A stretch of 38,591 bases of DNA from Prevotella sp. (GTDB lineage Bacteria > Bacteroidota > Bacteroidia > Bacteroidales > Bacteroidaceae): positions 1 through 38,591 of the forward strand of contig JALFCG010000046.1 of assembly GCA_022771265.1 (NCBI GenBank), given 5' to 3'. Shown here one piece after another: positions 7,729 to 16,538 of this stretch. The number at the start of each line of letters is the position of its first letter. The first letter of the stretch is position 1. The notes under the pieces are model-generated. The model ran no database searches. It was not told the DNA's origin and worked only from the letters and a program-made list of their open reading frames with translations. A program made the translations under genes and the position numbers.

Positions 7729-7760
7729 TTTGGAGTATTGGAAAATAGTTCGTACATTTG
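7729..7760 (+). promoter_or_regulatory. promoter of the acidic membrane protein gene
   Basis: TTTG at 7729-7732 and TACATTTG at 7753-7760, separated by 20 bases. The 50 bases 7714-7763 are 88 percent identical to 8108-8157, which contains the next promoter. Confidence 0.8.
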
Positions 7761-7848
7761 CAGAACAATGAAAGTTTTGCCTACTTTAGTCTTTTCGTAG
7801 ATGTCAGTTTGTGCGAGGCAACTAAATTTCACTTTAATACAGTTAATT

Positions 7849-8103
7849 ATGAGCGACGAATACGATAACAATAATTATGATCATGATTACTATGACAAGG
7901 AGTTCAGGGACGCTTATCCTGACGTGTATGGCAACGATGAGTATGCACAGCAGTTTAAGCCTGTGAAGAGGAGTGCTTATAAACCTGTAAGGAGGAGGGC
8001 AAACGAGGTAAAGCGACCAAAGAACGAGGAATTGACAGAGTTTTTAATCTATTTATTCTTCATATTTACTGTCATGGCATTGTTGTTAATATGTTCATTA
8101 TAG
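7849..8103 (+). CDS. small acidic protein with C-terminal membrane anchor, function unknown
   Basis: An 84-residue protein not recognised as a named family. The first 33 or so residues are rich in Asp, Tyr and Asn (YDNNNYDHDYYDKEF), followed by a basic segment (VKRSAYKPVRRRANEVKRP) and then a hydrophobic C-terminal helix from about 64 to 84 (FLIYLFFIFTVMALLLICSL). It should sit in the inner membrane with the charged part in the cytoplasm. The ATG at 7849 is chosen because it begins the hydrophilic domain; an in-frame ATG at 7801 would add 16 residues. The promoter at 7729-7760 gives a leader of about 80 bases. Its acidic part resembles the small protein at 3218-3394. Confidence 0.6.
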   Translation: MSDEYDNNNYDHDYYDKEFRDAYPDVYGNDEYAQQFKPVKRSAYKPVRRRANEVKRPKNEELTEFLIYLFFIFTVMALLLICSL

Positions 8104-8122
8104 TTGAAAAATCGTTGAAATG

Positions 8123-8154
8123 TTTGGAGGATTGTAAAATAGTTTGTATTTTTG
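8123..8154 (+). promoter_or_regulatory. promoter of the rsmF-thyA-folA group
   Basis: TTTG at 8123-8126 and TATTTTTG at 8147-8154, 20 bases apart, an exact consensus match. Start of transcription is predicted near 8160, about 17 bases before the ATG at 8177. Confidence 0.85.
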
Positions 8155-8176
8155 CAGTCAAAACAGAAGTAACAGC

Positions 8177-9544
8177 ATGAAAACATTGCCTGAAGACTTT
8201 GTCATAAGCACTCGACGCGTGATGGGTGATGAACGGTTTGGGAGATTTCTCCGGTCGTTTGACGATAACCCTCCTGTGAGTGTGAGAATAAAAAGAGGGG
8301 AGGAGATGCCTAAGGACTCGTTGGCTGACGGACAAGTGCCTTGGTGTGGCGACGGAATGTATCTGTCAGAACGCCCATTGTTCACACTTGACCCGTTGTT
8401 GCATGCAGGATGTTACTACGTGCAGGAGGCTTCGTCGATGTTTTTGTCGCAGGTGTTGAGGCAACACGTTGAAGGCAAGGTGAGAATGCTCGACTTGTGT
8501 GCAGCTCCGGGAGGAAAGTCAACGCTATCCTTGCAGACTTTGCAGGAAGGCAGCATTTTGGTCAGCAACGAGCCGGTGAGGACGCGTGCAAACATCCTTG
8601 CCGAGAATCTCTCAAAATGGGGTAATCCTAATGTGATTGTCACTAATGCCTTTCCAAAGGACTTGTCGGCAACAGGACTGACGTTCGACGTGGTGCTTTG
8701 CGATGTGCCTTGTTCGGGTGAGGGCATGTTCCGAAAGGACGATGCCACTATAGGTGAATGGAGCGTGCCAGCTGTAGAGCGTCTTTGGAGGCTGCAGCGT
8801 GAGATTGTGGCTGAAGCATGGAAGATGCTGAAACCAGGTGGATTGCTCATCTACAGCACATGCACATTTAACACACACGAAAACGAGGAGAATGTAAGGT
8901 GGATAATGGATGAATATGACGCTATGCCGCTTGAGGTTGCAACCGACAAAGAGTGGAACATTACGCCTTCGCTTCTTGACGGCTTTGAGGCTCCGGTGTA
9001 TAGGTTTATTCCTGGTTTGACACGAGGTGAGGGATTGTTTATGGCGGCATTGAGAAAGGGGAACGAAGCAATGCCACAACGTCCACGTAAAGACAGGAAA
9101 GCTCATCCGGGAGGAAAAGGCAAAACTCGTTTGCCGGTCAATATTAACGACTGGTTGCCTGAAGGGTTTGTGCCCATTGCCGAGGGTGACAGACTGTATG
9201 CCTTACCATACGATTTGGTAAAGGATTACGAGATGCTGGTCGGTGGACGTGTTCGTGTTGTAAAAGCTGGGGTGAACGTGGGAATTGTTAAGGGTCGGGA
9301 TTTTGTGCCTGACATTGACCTTGCCCTTTGTTCATGTCTCGCTTTAGACGCGTTTCCACGTCATGATGTCGGTCTTGACACTGCCTTGGCTTATTTGCGC
9401 CGTGAAACCATCACCTTGCCCGAAGGTACTGACAGGGGATATGTAATTATTACCTATCGCGGCCATCCTTTGGGTTTTGTGAAAAACATCGGCAGCCGTG
9501 CAAACAATCTCTATCCACAAGAATGGAGGATATTAAAACGATAG
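8177..9544 (+). CDS. rsmF: RsmF-like 16S rRNA (cytosine-C5)-methyltransferase
   Basis: A 455-residue NOL1/NOP2/Sun-family enzyme that transfers a methyl group from SAM to C5 of a cytosine in r[16 protein letters not shown] at 105-117 is the SAM loop. The two cysteines used in catalysis are Cys179 in VPCSGEG and Cys229 in YSTCTFN. The C-terminal part, ending [19 protein letters not shown], is the PUA-like RNA-binding domain of the RsmF/YebU branch. The start at 8177 is used because the upstream in-frame ATG at 8144 lies inside the promoter. The E. coli enzyme modifies C1407; the exact target here is inferred. thyA follows with about 17 bases between coding regions. Confidence 0.85.
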   Translation: MKTLPEDFVISTRRVMGDERFGRFLRSFDDNPPVSVRIKRGEEMPKDSLADGQVPWCGDGMYLSERPLFTLDPLLHAGCYYVQEASSMFLSQVLRQHVEGKVRMLDLCAAPGGKSTLSLQTLQEGSILVSNEPVRTRANILAENLSKWGNPNVIVTNAFPKDLSATGLTFDVVLCDVPCSGEGMFRKDDATIGEWSVPAVERLWRLQREIVAEAWKMLKPGGLLIYSTCTFNTHENEENVRWIMDEYDAMPLEVATDKEWNITPSLLDGFEAPVYRFIPGLTRGEGLFMAALRKGNEAMPQRPRKDRKAHPGGKGKTRLPVNINDWLPEGFVPIAEGDRLYALPYDLVKDYEMLVGGRVRVVKAGVNVGIVKGRDFVPDIDLALCSCLALDAFPRHDVGLDTALAYLRRETITLPEGTDRGYVIITYRGHPLGFVKNIGSRANNLYPQEWRILKR

Positions 9545-9561
9545 AAAAAAGTAATGAAAAA

Positions 9562-10356
9562 ATGAAACAATATCTTGAACTGCTTAACCGCATACTCACG
9601 GAGGGTGTCGTCAAGGGCGACAGAACCGGTACAGGCACGATGAGCGTGTTTGGAAACCAAATGAGATTCAACCTTGAGGACGGCTTCCCGTTGCTGACAA
9701 CAAAGAAGTTGCACCTGAAGTCGATAATACACGAATTGCTGTGGTTTCTTAAAGGAGACACCAACGTGCGCTACCTGCAGGAAAATGGTGTGAGAATATG
9801 GAATGAGTGGGCTGACGAAAACGGCGAACTCGGACCTGTTTATGGTCACCAGTGGCGATCGTGGCCTGACTATCATGGTGGCACCATCGACCAAATAAGC
9901 AATGTGGTTGAACAGTTGCTGCACAATCCTGATTCGCGAAGGATGATTGTAAGCGCGTGGAATGTGGCTGAGGTTGACTCCATGGCTCTGCCTCCATGTC
10001 ATACTATGTTCCAGTTCTATGTTGCCAATGGCCGCCTGAGCCTACAACTTTACCAGCGTTCGGCTGACACGTTCCTTGGTGTGCCTTTTAACATTGCGAG
10101 CTATGCACTCCTGCTTCAGATGATGGCACAGGTTACTGGATATAAGGTTGGCGACTTCATTCACACCACTGGCGATACCCATCTCTACCTTAACCATCTT
10201 GACCAGGCCCGACTGCAACTCATGCGTGAGCCACGTCAACTGCCAGTGATGAAGATTAACCCTGACGTGAAGTCAATATTCGACTTTAAGTATGAGGACT
10301 TTGAGCTTGAGGGCTACGACCCTTGGCCTCATATTAAGGCGGAAGTGTCGGTTTAA
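9562..10356 (+). CDS. thyA: thymidylate synthase
   Basis: A 264-residue enzyme, the same length as E. coli ThyA, that methylates dUMP to dTMP with 5,10-methylene-tetrahydrofolate and releases dihydrofolate. Arg21 in GDRTGTGT and the nucleophile Cys146 in [10 protein letters not shown] lie at the E. coli positions. The block [19 protein letters not shown] binds dUMP and folate. The ATG at 9562 gives the family N-terminus MKQYLELL; an in-frame ATG at 9523 would overlap the previous gene and add 13 unmatched residues. It lies directly upstream of folA, which regenerates the tetrahydrofolate it oxidises. Confidence 0.97.
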   Translation: MKQYLELLNRILTEGVVKGDRTGTGTMSVFGNQMRFNLEDGFPLLTTKKLHLKSIIHELLWFLKGDTNVRYLQENGVRIWNEWADENGELGPVYGHQWRSWPDYHGGTIDQISNVVEQLLHNPDSRRMIVSAWNVAEVDSMALPPCHTMFQFYVANGRLSLQLYQRSADTFLGVPFNIASYALLLQMMAQVTGYKVGDFIHTTGDTHLYLNHLDQARLQLMREPRQLPVMKINPDVKSIFDFKYEDFELEGYDPWPHIKAEVSV

Positions 10357-10389
10357 TTTTTTGGGGAACAAGTAAATAATAAAGTACTG

Positions 10390-10878
10390 ATGAAAATATC
10401 CATTATAGCTGCTGTGGCTCGCAACCGCGCCATCGGTAACAAGAATAAGTTAATATATTGGTTGCCTGACGACCTGAAAAGGTTTAAGGCCCTGACAACC
10501 GGACACACCATCGTAATGGGACGCAACACGTTTGAGTCGCTGCCAAAGGGAGCGCTTCCAAACAGGCGTAACATCGTTCTTTCGCGCACAATAAAGGAAT
10601 TGCCTGGATGCGAGTGCTTTGGCTCGTTAGATGAAGCGCTGGGACATTGTGGTGAAGACGAAGAGGTGTATGTCATAGGAGGAGCGCACGTTTACAACCA
10701 AGCTATTGACATTGCCGACCGCCTATGTCTTACAGAAGTTGCCGACACACCATCGGAAGCCGACTGCTTTTTCCCGGACTATTCAGAAGGATGGCAGGAA
10801 GTGTGGCATGAGCATCATTCTTCCGACGAGCGTCATAGCCACGACTTCTGCTTTGTGGACTATGAAAGGAAACGCTAA
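10390..10878 (+). CDS. folA: dihydrofolate reductase
   Basis: A 162-residue NADPH-dependent reductase of dihydrofolate. It begins MKISIIAAVARNRAIG, the standard first strand and loop. Trp24 and Asp28 in WLPDDLKRFK are the substrate-site residues, with Asp28 the catalytic acid. GRNTFESLP and VYVIGGAHVYNQA are the NADPH-binding segments. It forms the dTMP cycle with thyA 33 bases upstream. Its TAA stop overlaps the stop of the converging gene by four-base tail-to-tail contact, so there is no room for a terminator between them. Confidence 0.97.
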   Translation: MKISIIAAVARNRAIGNKNKLIYWLPDDLKRFKALTTGHTIVMGRNTFESLPKGALPNRRNIVLSRTIKELPGCECFGSLDEALGHCGEDEEVYVIGGAHVYNQAIDIADRLCLTEVADTPSEADCFFPDYSEGWQEVWHEHHSSDERHSHDFCFVDYERKR

Positions 10879-11711
10879 ATCGTAAACTTGACGTAAGAGC
10901 GGTCGTCGAAGGAGTTAAATCCATCGGCGAATGCTTTCGTCGCCTTGAAAGGAGCATCGGGATTAAGACCAATGTTGAGCGGGTCGGTTTTGCGCTGAAG
11001 GGCAAGGGCTTCTTCTGATTCAGCAAGCGACGGCAGAAGGAATGGATAGCCATCGGAAGCAAGGATGACAGTCCACGGCTCGAAGTCGAAGGTGAACACC
11101 TTTACTTTCTGACGAGGAATCTTAAAACCGTCAACGACCGCATAGTCAACGTTTTGGCCTTTCATGGCTTCCAGCATCATGGGGATGACTGACTGGCGTG
11201 CCAGGTCGTCATAAAGCAGGCTTTCTACACTACAGTCGTTCGAGCGGATTAGTTCAAGAGCCTTTGCAGCCCTGGCTTCCGCCACCTTGGCTTCATAAGG
11301 CTTCGGATTGTCGAAGAAGTCGAAATGGCCTTCTTTTCCTACAAGACATTGGCAGTCGCCCACAATCCATATCTGTCGTTGCAGACGACTATAGACTATG
11401 CATGAGGCGGTGATGCGTTCTTCAGGATGGTCGCGGTAGAAGTCGATGTGTCGGGAAGAATACTTTTTTCGGACGGCTTCGGTCACACCACGAAGGAACG
11501 CGTCAACGGTAATGTCGGCAGGTGCCTTGCGAAGAAACCGTGAGATGGTCTTCATGCACAGACGACCATTAGAGCACCAGCGCGATACACGTTTTGTTGC
11601 CTTACTGGTGCTGCCGTCGATAACAGCTATGAAGTTATCGGTTACGACGATTCCGTCCTCTGGCTTTTTCTTCGGATTTTTTCCTATTATCTGTTTTTCT
11701 ATTACTTTCAT
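10875..11711 (-). CDS. divergent PPM/PP2C-like protein phosphatase
   Basis: A 278-residue protein with the spaced acidic motifs of metal-dependent PPM phosphatases: IDGST at 31-35, VGDC at 117-120, LASDGY at 217-222 and FDDRSY at 268-273. Asp32, Asp119, Asp220 and Asp270 would hold the two metal ions. The overall sequence is far from typical PP2C proteins and the first motif reads DGST, not DGxG, so activity should not be assumed. It is soluble with no sensor domain. The start at 11711 lies 77 bases inside the upstream ygiQ-like gene, and its stop overlaps that of folA. It ends a six-gene leftward group. Confidence 0.6.
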   Translation of the reverse strand: MKVIEKQIIGKNPKKKPEDGIVVTDNFIAVIDGSTSKATKRVSRWCSNGRLCMKTISRFLRKAPADITVDAFLRGVTEAVRKKYSSRHIDFYRDHPEERITASCIVYSRLQRQIWIVGDCQCLVGKEGHFDFFDNPKPYEAKVAEARAAKALELIRSNDCSVESLLYDDLARQSVIPMMLEAMKGQNVDYAVVDGFKIPRQKVKVFTFDFEPWTVILASDGYPFLLPSLAESEEALALQRKTDPLNIGLNPDAPFKATKAFADGFNSFDDRSYVKFTI

Positions 11712-13560
11712 AACGATTATTTGTCATTTGTGGCCTAAAACTCCTAACCTGCAGTCTGTCAATCAAGTCTGCCCTTCCAATGCTACGCAGCGACCGTTCG
11801 ATGTCGCGCTGCATTTCCGGTTTATACCAGAAAAAATACTGTCGTTGCCTTAGTTTCTCCTCTGGAGTGCGGGCAGAGAAAACAGGTTCAAGAGTGTAAG
11901 GGTCATAGCCTGTGTACCAAGTCTCGGTGCTGATGGTCATCGGTGTCGGTGTAAAGTCCTGTACCTGTTCGAGATGGAAGTCGAGATTCTTGGTGATGAC
12001 AGCCAGTTCAGCCATGTCTTCCTCATGGCATCCTGGATGGCTTGAGATGAAATAGGGTATGATTTGTTGACGTAACCCACATTCACGATTGATGCGGTCG
12101 AAAAGAATCTTGAAGTCACGGAATTGCCTGAAAGGAGGTTTTCTCATAAGTCTTAACACTGAGTCAGCCACATGTTCAGGGGCAACTTTCAGGCGACCGC
12201 TGACATGTCGTGCTATTAACTCGCGTGTGTATTCAGCTGCCGACTTATTGGCTTTTTCATCCTTTGACTGGTGGAGAAGAAGATCGTAGCGCACACCACT
12301 GCCGATATAGCTATGACGAATGCCTTTGAGGGCATCGACCGAGCGGTATATGTCGATGAGTGCGCTGTGATCGGTATCGAGATTTGGGCAAATCTGTGGG
12401 TGGATGCAGCTTGGTCTCGCACATTTTTCGCAAGCCTTCTTGTTGCGACCTCCCATTCCGTACATGTTAGCTGATGGTCCTCCAAGGTCGGAGAGGTTTC
12501 CCTTAAAGTCGGGCATGTCAATAACCTGTCTAACCTCATTTAATATGCTTTCCTTTGAACGGCATGAAATGAACTTTCCCTGATGGGCGGATATGGTGCA
12601 GAAAGCACAGCCTCCGAAACAGCCTCGATGGATGTTGACCGAAAACTTTATCATCTCGTAAGCTGGAATGCGCTTGCCCTTGTATTTGGGATGGGGGAGG
12701 CGCGTGTAAGGCAGGTCGAACGAGGCGTCAAGTTCTTCTGTCGTCATTGGTGGATAAGGAGGATTGACGACAACAGTCATGTCGCCCACATCCTGTAGGA
12801 GTCTTGAGGCATGCATCTTGTTGGATTCTTCCTCTATATGTCGGTAGTTCTCCGCTTCGGCACGCTTGTCCTGAAGACAGGTCTCATGGCTGTTGAGACG
12901 AATGTCGCCATCGTTATTCACAATATCACGACTGGAGGATAGATAAACTGTTTGTGGAATGTCGGTAATGTTGCCTATGGGATTGCCCTCGTTAAGCCTT
13001 CGGCATAATTCGAGAACAGGTTTCTCGCCCATACCATAGATAATCATGTCGGCATGGCTGTCGCAGAGGATGCATGGACGCAAACGGTCTTGCCAATAGT
13101 CGTAGTGGGTCAGTCGTCGCATGGAAGCCTCTATTCCTCCAAGCACCACAGGCACGTCGGGGTAGAGTTGCTTTAGAATCTGTGTATAGACAACTGTCGG
13201 GTATTCTGGTCTAAGGTCGTGTCGTCCATCGGGACTGTAGGCATCTTCGGAACGAAGACGCCGGTTGGCAGTGTATTTGTTGACCATGGAGTCCATACAT
13301 CCCGGTGCCACACCGAAGAACAGTCGTGGTCTGCCAAGTTTTTTGAAGTCACGGTAGTCGCCATGCCAGTCTGGTTGCGGCACTATTGCTACACGATATC
13401 CCGCAGCTTCGAGTGTACGACCGATGACAGCAGCCCCGAAGGAAGGATGGTCAACGTATGCATCGGCGGAGAATAGGATTACATCCACATAATCCCACCC
13501 CCTGATGTCGAGTTCCTTTTTTGTGGTAGGAAGGAAGTCGGAAAGCAAATACTCTTTCAT
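11635..13560 (-). CDS. YgiQ-family radical SAM protein
   Basis: A 641-residue member of the YgiQ family (UPF0313). An N-terminal cobalamin-binding-like domain is followed by a radical SAM core with CX3CX2C at Cys314, Cys318 and Cys321 (CFGGCAFC) to bind the 4Fe-4S cluster. A further cysteine-rich run (CEKCARPSCIHPQICPN) lies about 60 residues later, as in relatives. The reaction and substrate are not established for the family. The last 25 or so residues are a basic, probably disordered tail, and it is this part that overlaps the start of the PP2C-like gene. Its ATG overlaps the stop of the upstream small gene by four bases. Confidence 0.9.
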   Translation of the reverse strand: MKEYLLSDFLPTTKKELDIRGWDYVDVILFSADAYVDHPSFGAAVIGRTLEAAGYRVAIVPQPDWHGDYRDFKKLGRPRLFFGVAPGCMDSMVNKYTANRRLRSEDAYSPDGRHDLRPEYPTVVYTQILKQLYPDVPVVLGGIEASMRRLTHYDYWQDRLRPCILCDSHADMIIYGMGEKPVLELCRRLNEGNPIGNITDIPQTVYLSSSRDIVNNDGDIRLNSHETCLQDKRAEAENYRHIEEESNKMHASRLLQDVGDMTVVVNPPYPPMTTEELDASFDLPYTRLPHPKYKGKRIPAYEMIKFSVNIHRGCFGGCAFCTISAHQGKFISCRSKESILNEVRQVIDMPDFKGNLSDLGGPSANMYGMGGRNKKACEKCARPSCIHPQICPNLDTDHSALIDIYRSVDALKGIRHSYIGSGVRYDLLLHQSKDEKANKSAAEYTRELIARHVSGRLKVAPEHVADSVLRLMRKPPFRQFRDFKILFDRINRECGLRQQIIPYFISSHPGCHEEDMAELAVITKNLDFHLEQVQDFTPTPMTISTETWYTGYDPYTLEPVFSARTPEEKLRQRQYFFWYKPEMQRDIERSLRSIGRADLIDRLQVRSFRPQMTNNRYESNRKTDNRKKSEEKARGRNRRNR

Positions 13561-13895
13561 GCCTTTGAATCTTCCTGTCTTATTTCTTCCTGCGTGTTTT
13601 CGAGTGAGTCGATCCAGTCAATATATAGTAATACCAACTGCTGAAGACCAAAGGCTTTCATGTTGGGATGGTAGATGACATCGAGGCAAAGGTCGAGAAG
13701 TGAATTGTCCTTAAGGGTCTCGGTCTCGAGCATTGCACGCACGTTGAACTTCAGTTTGTCAAGGACTTGCTCGTCAACAAATCCGTTGCTGTCGATGAGA
13801 CCACGGAAGAGTTGGTACTTCTTTATTGTCGTCAGATGTTCGTCGCTGATGTCGATGCTTCTTGTACCGGAAGGATTTGATTGTATTTTATGCAT
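13557..13895 (-). CDS. conserved-looking hypothetical protein
   Basis: A 112-residue mostly helical protein with no motif I can name. It has a central hydrophobic helix pair (LLDLCLDVIYHP and FGLQQLVLLYIDWIDSL), an acidic C-terminus, and neither signal peptide nor membrane segment. Its TGA stop overlaps the ygiQ-like start codon in an ATGA arrangement, which shows it is a real translated gene and probably coupled to ygiQ. The gap to the amidase gene upstream is about 20 bases, so it belongs to the same leftward unit. Confidence 0.6.
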   Translation of the reverse strand: MHKIQSNPSGTRSIDISDEHLTTIKKYQLFRGLIDSNGFVDEQVLDKLKFNVRAMLETETLKDNSLLDLCLDVIYHPNMKAFGLQQLVLLYIDWIDSLENTQEEIRQEDSKA

Positions 13896-13915
13896 AAGAA
13901 TAAAAATTATATGGT

Positions 13916-16525
13916 TTATTTCAATAGAAAATCGATTAGACCTCTCATTATTGCCTTACGTTTGCCAGCGTCACTGATGCACTCGAAAGGAATGCCAAGA
14001 ACAATGGAACGATAGTCTTGCCCTTGATAAGCCACTGCTGCCGACTGGCCATTGGCATAAGTTAGGGCGGAGAAAGCAGGACCGACGGGCTGCAATATGT
14101 CTGGAGAGGTGGCTGCATAATGAGTCGCATTTAGCGAGTGGTGGAACGTAAAGTCAGTTGACATACCTCGAACGATGTTTGGCTTGTCGGTGTATGACCC
14201 ACCATAGTCGCAATGAAGAAGTTCGCGTACTGCCTGTCTTTCTGCATTAGACGTCTGGTCGGAGGTTATGTACGAACCAGAAACAAGCAATGAACCACCT
14301 GCCTGTGTGAATGATTTCATCAGACTTGAGAGCTGTGGCGTGAAGGTCTTGTAGGTTAATCCGTCATAGGAACGCTGAAGGCCAAAAGCCATGTCGATGA
14401 GTGATATGCCAGACAAGGAAACAAGTCCTGCCTCAATAGCTTTTGCCGAAGAACTCACGATAGAGTAGTTGCCTGTTGTCATTATTGCCATGGCATGAGT
14501 GCGGACGTAGTTAAAATCATTACCTGCAATGATTTTGCCTTCTAATTCACCTGTACTGTAACCAAGCGCTCCCGGTCCTTCCCCTCCTGCAGTCTTTGTA
14601 TTGAACGACACCTGACGTCCACACCATCCTGCTGTCTTACCGAAAGTCACTCCAGGGTCGGCATCAATGTCAAACCCCTTCCCCAAAGGCCTGTTCACTA
14701 CAGCAGGGGAAGACAAACGGTCAAAACCGTTGACAATCATTATCTTGTGGCGTGAATAAGGATTATATAACGCGCAGAGCACTTCAGACAGGAAACTCCT
14801 GCCACCTTTGTTAAGGGCTGCAATGCGGAAACTGTAGAGAACACCTGGTTCGAGCTCTACACTGTAGTTCGTGCGGTTGCCTATCACAGTTCCATTGTCG
14901 AAACCAGCAGAACCGGTCGCCGTGTAAACGACATAAGACGTAGGACGGGCTGTAGGTTCCAGATTGTCCATTACTGGAGTCCACGAGAGCGTAGCCTTGC
15001 CATTGTCGTCAAGACTTACACTGAAATTGTCAGGGGTTAAAGGAGTGACAATATAGTCGTTGCCGTGATTGCGGTTGACATATTTCAGAATGCTTTTGTA
15101 TAACGACCGGGCCATAGTAAAACGGAACGCAGGGTCGAGTCCAAGACGCATGTCGTTGAAGTTCTGGTGAGAGAGGGTCTCGATGATGGCACTGGGTACC
15201 TCTGGCAGTCGGGTCTCGGAATAGTTCTGGTCGCGCAGTTCGCGTATTGGCCATGAACGGAAGGTGTTGCCAATGTCGTTTTTGATATTGGACAAGAGTG
15301 TCTGGGCAAAGTCGCGGGAGGCAAGACGTGAGATGCCTGCATTCAGACGACCGTCGTTGAAACGTGTGGTAACAACAGCGAGGGAACCAATGAGCGAGGT
15401 CTCGTCATTACGATAACCGGCATCGCTATGTATTGCGAGAGAGAGCTCAATTGGCACACCGAGTCCTTCACGAGAAGGCATATAAGGTGAACCTCCTCCA
15501 ACATAATTGGTCATGAGCGACCTTACGTTGATGTCATCGCCATAGTCGTCAGTACCGTTCTTGGAACTGTATATGTTGTATGGCATACCTGCCCATTGTG
15601 CATAATATCGTGCCCCTTCAACACATCTTGGCATGCCGCTTGTCGTGCCTCCACGCACGATATTGCCCATACCGCCTCCGAAACGTACGGCATCAGCAGT
15701 CACTATGCCGCGTCGGTGCTTGCTCTGTGATGTAAGTTCTACCCTGTTGAACTCGTTAGATCCTTTGTCGAAGTCAAATGTTCCGAGATAGACCCATGTT
15801 CCACCGCCCATTTGCTGGTTAACCTTGAAAGTCGTCTTCTCGCCTTTGTGCCATACAGTGTAGCATGCGTCGTCGATGCTTTTGGCAACAGTCTGATAGC
15901 TTACATAAACGGCATATCTGCCTTCCTCTTGGAAATAAGGTTGGTAGGAGATGATGTTGTATCGTTTCTTGCTCTTTGTCGTTTTGCACTGTCGCACAGT
16001 CCCTGCGGCAAATGGATTTTCTTGGTCACTGTATGTACCTTTATGAAATGCGAATCCCGGTGATGAGCATGTTGTCCAATGGCCATTGGCTTCTGCTTCC
16101 ACGTATGCTGTTCCTTGTGACGGGGTGTCGTTGTCGATGATGATTTCATCAGTTTGCCAGTCACGTTCTCTTGGTGTAAAGACGACAGCACCAGCGTTTT
16201 CAAGCATCGGTATGAGATATGGCACAACGATGGTTTGGGTGAAAAGGTCCTCGTTAGTACAGAACAGGTTGGGGCGTTGCCATTTCCATTTTTTCTTTTT
16301 CGCGTCATAGTATCTGCCATGGCTTGCCCAAAGAGCGACGTGACGGTTATAGAGTCCTTTGCTGATTTTGTAGGGTAGGGATGTGTTTTTCACCCAAGGC
16401 TCACCATCGTAATCGATGTGGCCCCACAAGCCACTGCCGCCGTGGCTGTCTGCCTTGGCGATAGTGGCAATGATTACACCTATTATTATATATATAAATC
16501 TCATTCGTCCAATATGTGTCTCCAT
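13916..16525 (-). CDS. secreted N-acetylmuramoyl-L-alanine amidase-like protein with golvesin and FnIII domains
   Basis: An 869-residue exported protein of the type often labelled xanthan lyase in Bacteroidetes. A short signal peptide is present (RFIYIIIGVIIATIAKA). Residues about 60-135 and 295-485 resemble the two halves of an Amidase_3 peptidoglycan hydrolase, with SLAIHSDAG and VPSAIIETLSHQNFND being the usual conserved regions. A golvesin-like beta domain at about 140-290 (EGRYAVYVSYQ, then VTADAVRFGGG) sits between the halves. An FnIII domain covers about 492-585, and the last 280 residues form a domain I cannot name. It likely cleaves peptidoglycan stem peptides in the periplasm; polysaccharide lyase activity is not supported. 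An ATG at 16504 gives a tighter signal peptide and is an equally likely start. Confidence 0.75.
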   Translation of the reverse strand: METHIGRMRFIYIIIGVIIATIAKADSHGGSGLWGHIDYDGEPWVKNTSLPYKISKGLYNRHVALWASHGRYYDAKKKKWKWQRPNLFCTNEDLFTQTIVVPYLIPMLENAGAVVFTPRERDWQTDEIIIDNDTPSQGTAYVEAEANGHWTTCSSPGFAFHKGTYSDQENPFAAGTVRQCKTTKSKKRYNIISYQPYFQEEGRYAVYVSYQTVAKSIDDACYTVWHKGEKTTFKVNQQMGGGTWVYLGTFDFDKGSNEFNRVELTSQSKHRRGIVTADAVRFGGGMGNIVRGGTTSGMPRCVEGARYYAQWAGMPYNIYSSKNGTDDYGDDINVRSLMTNYVGGGSPYMPSREGLGVPIELSLAIHSDAGYRNDETSLIGSLAVVTTRFNDGRLNAGISRLASRDFAQTLLSNIKNDIGNTFRSWPIRELRDQNYSETRLPEVPSAIIETLSHQNFNDMRLGLDPAFRFTMARSLYKSILKYVNRNHGNDYIVTPLTPDNFSVSLDDNGKATLSWTPVMDNLEPTARPTSYVVYTATGSAGFDNGTVIGNRTNYSVELEPGVLYSFRIAALNKGGRSFLSEVLCALYNPYSRHKIMIVNGFDRLSSPAVVNRPLGKGFDIDADPGVTFGKTAGWCGRQVSFNTKTAGGEGPGALGYSTGELEGKIIAGNDFNYVRTHAMAIMTTGNYSIVSSSAKAIEAGLVSLSGISLIDMAFGLQRSYDGLTYKTFTPQLSSLMKSFTQAGGSLLVSGSYITSDQTSNAERQAVRELLHCDYGGSYTDKPNIVRGMSTDFTFHHSLNATHYAATSPDILQPVGPAFSALTYANGQSAAVAYQGQDYRSIVLGIPFECISDAGKRKAIMRGLIDFLLK

Positions 16526-16538
16526 GTCGTTATTTCGT

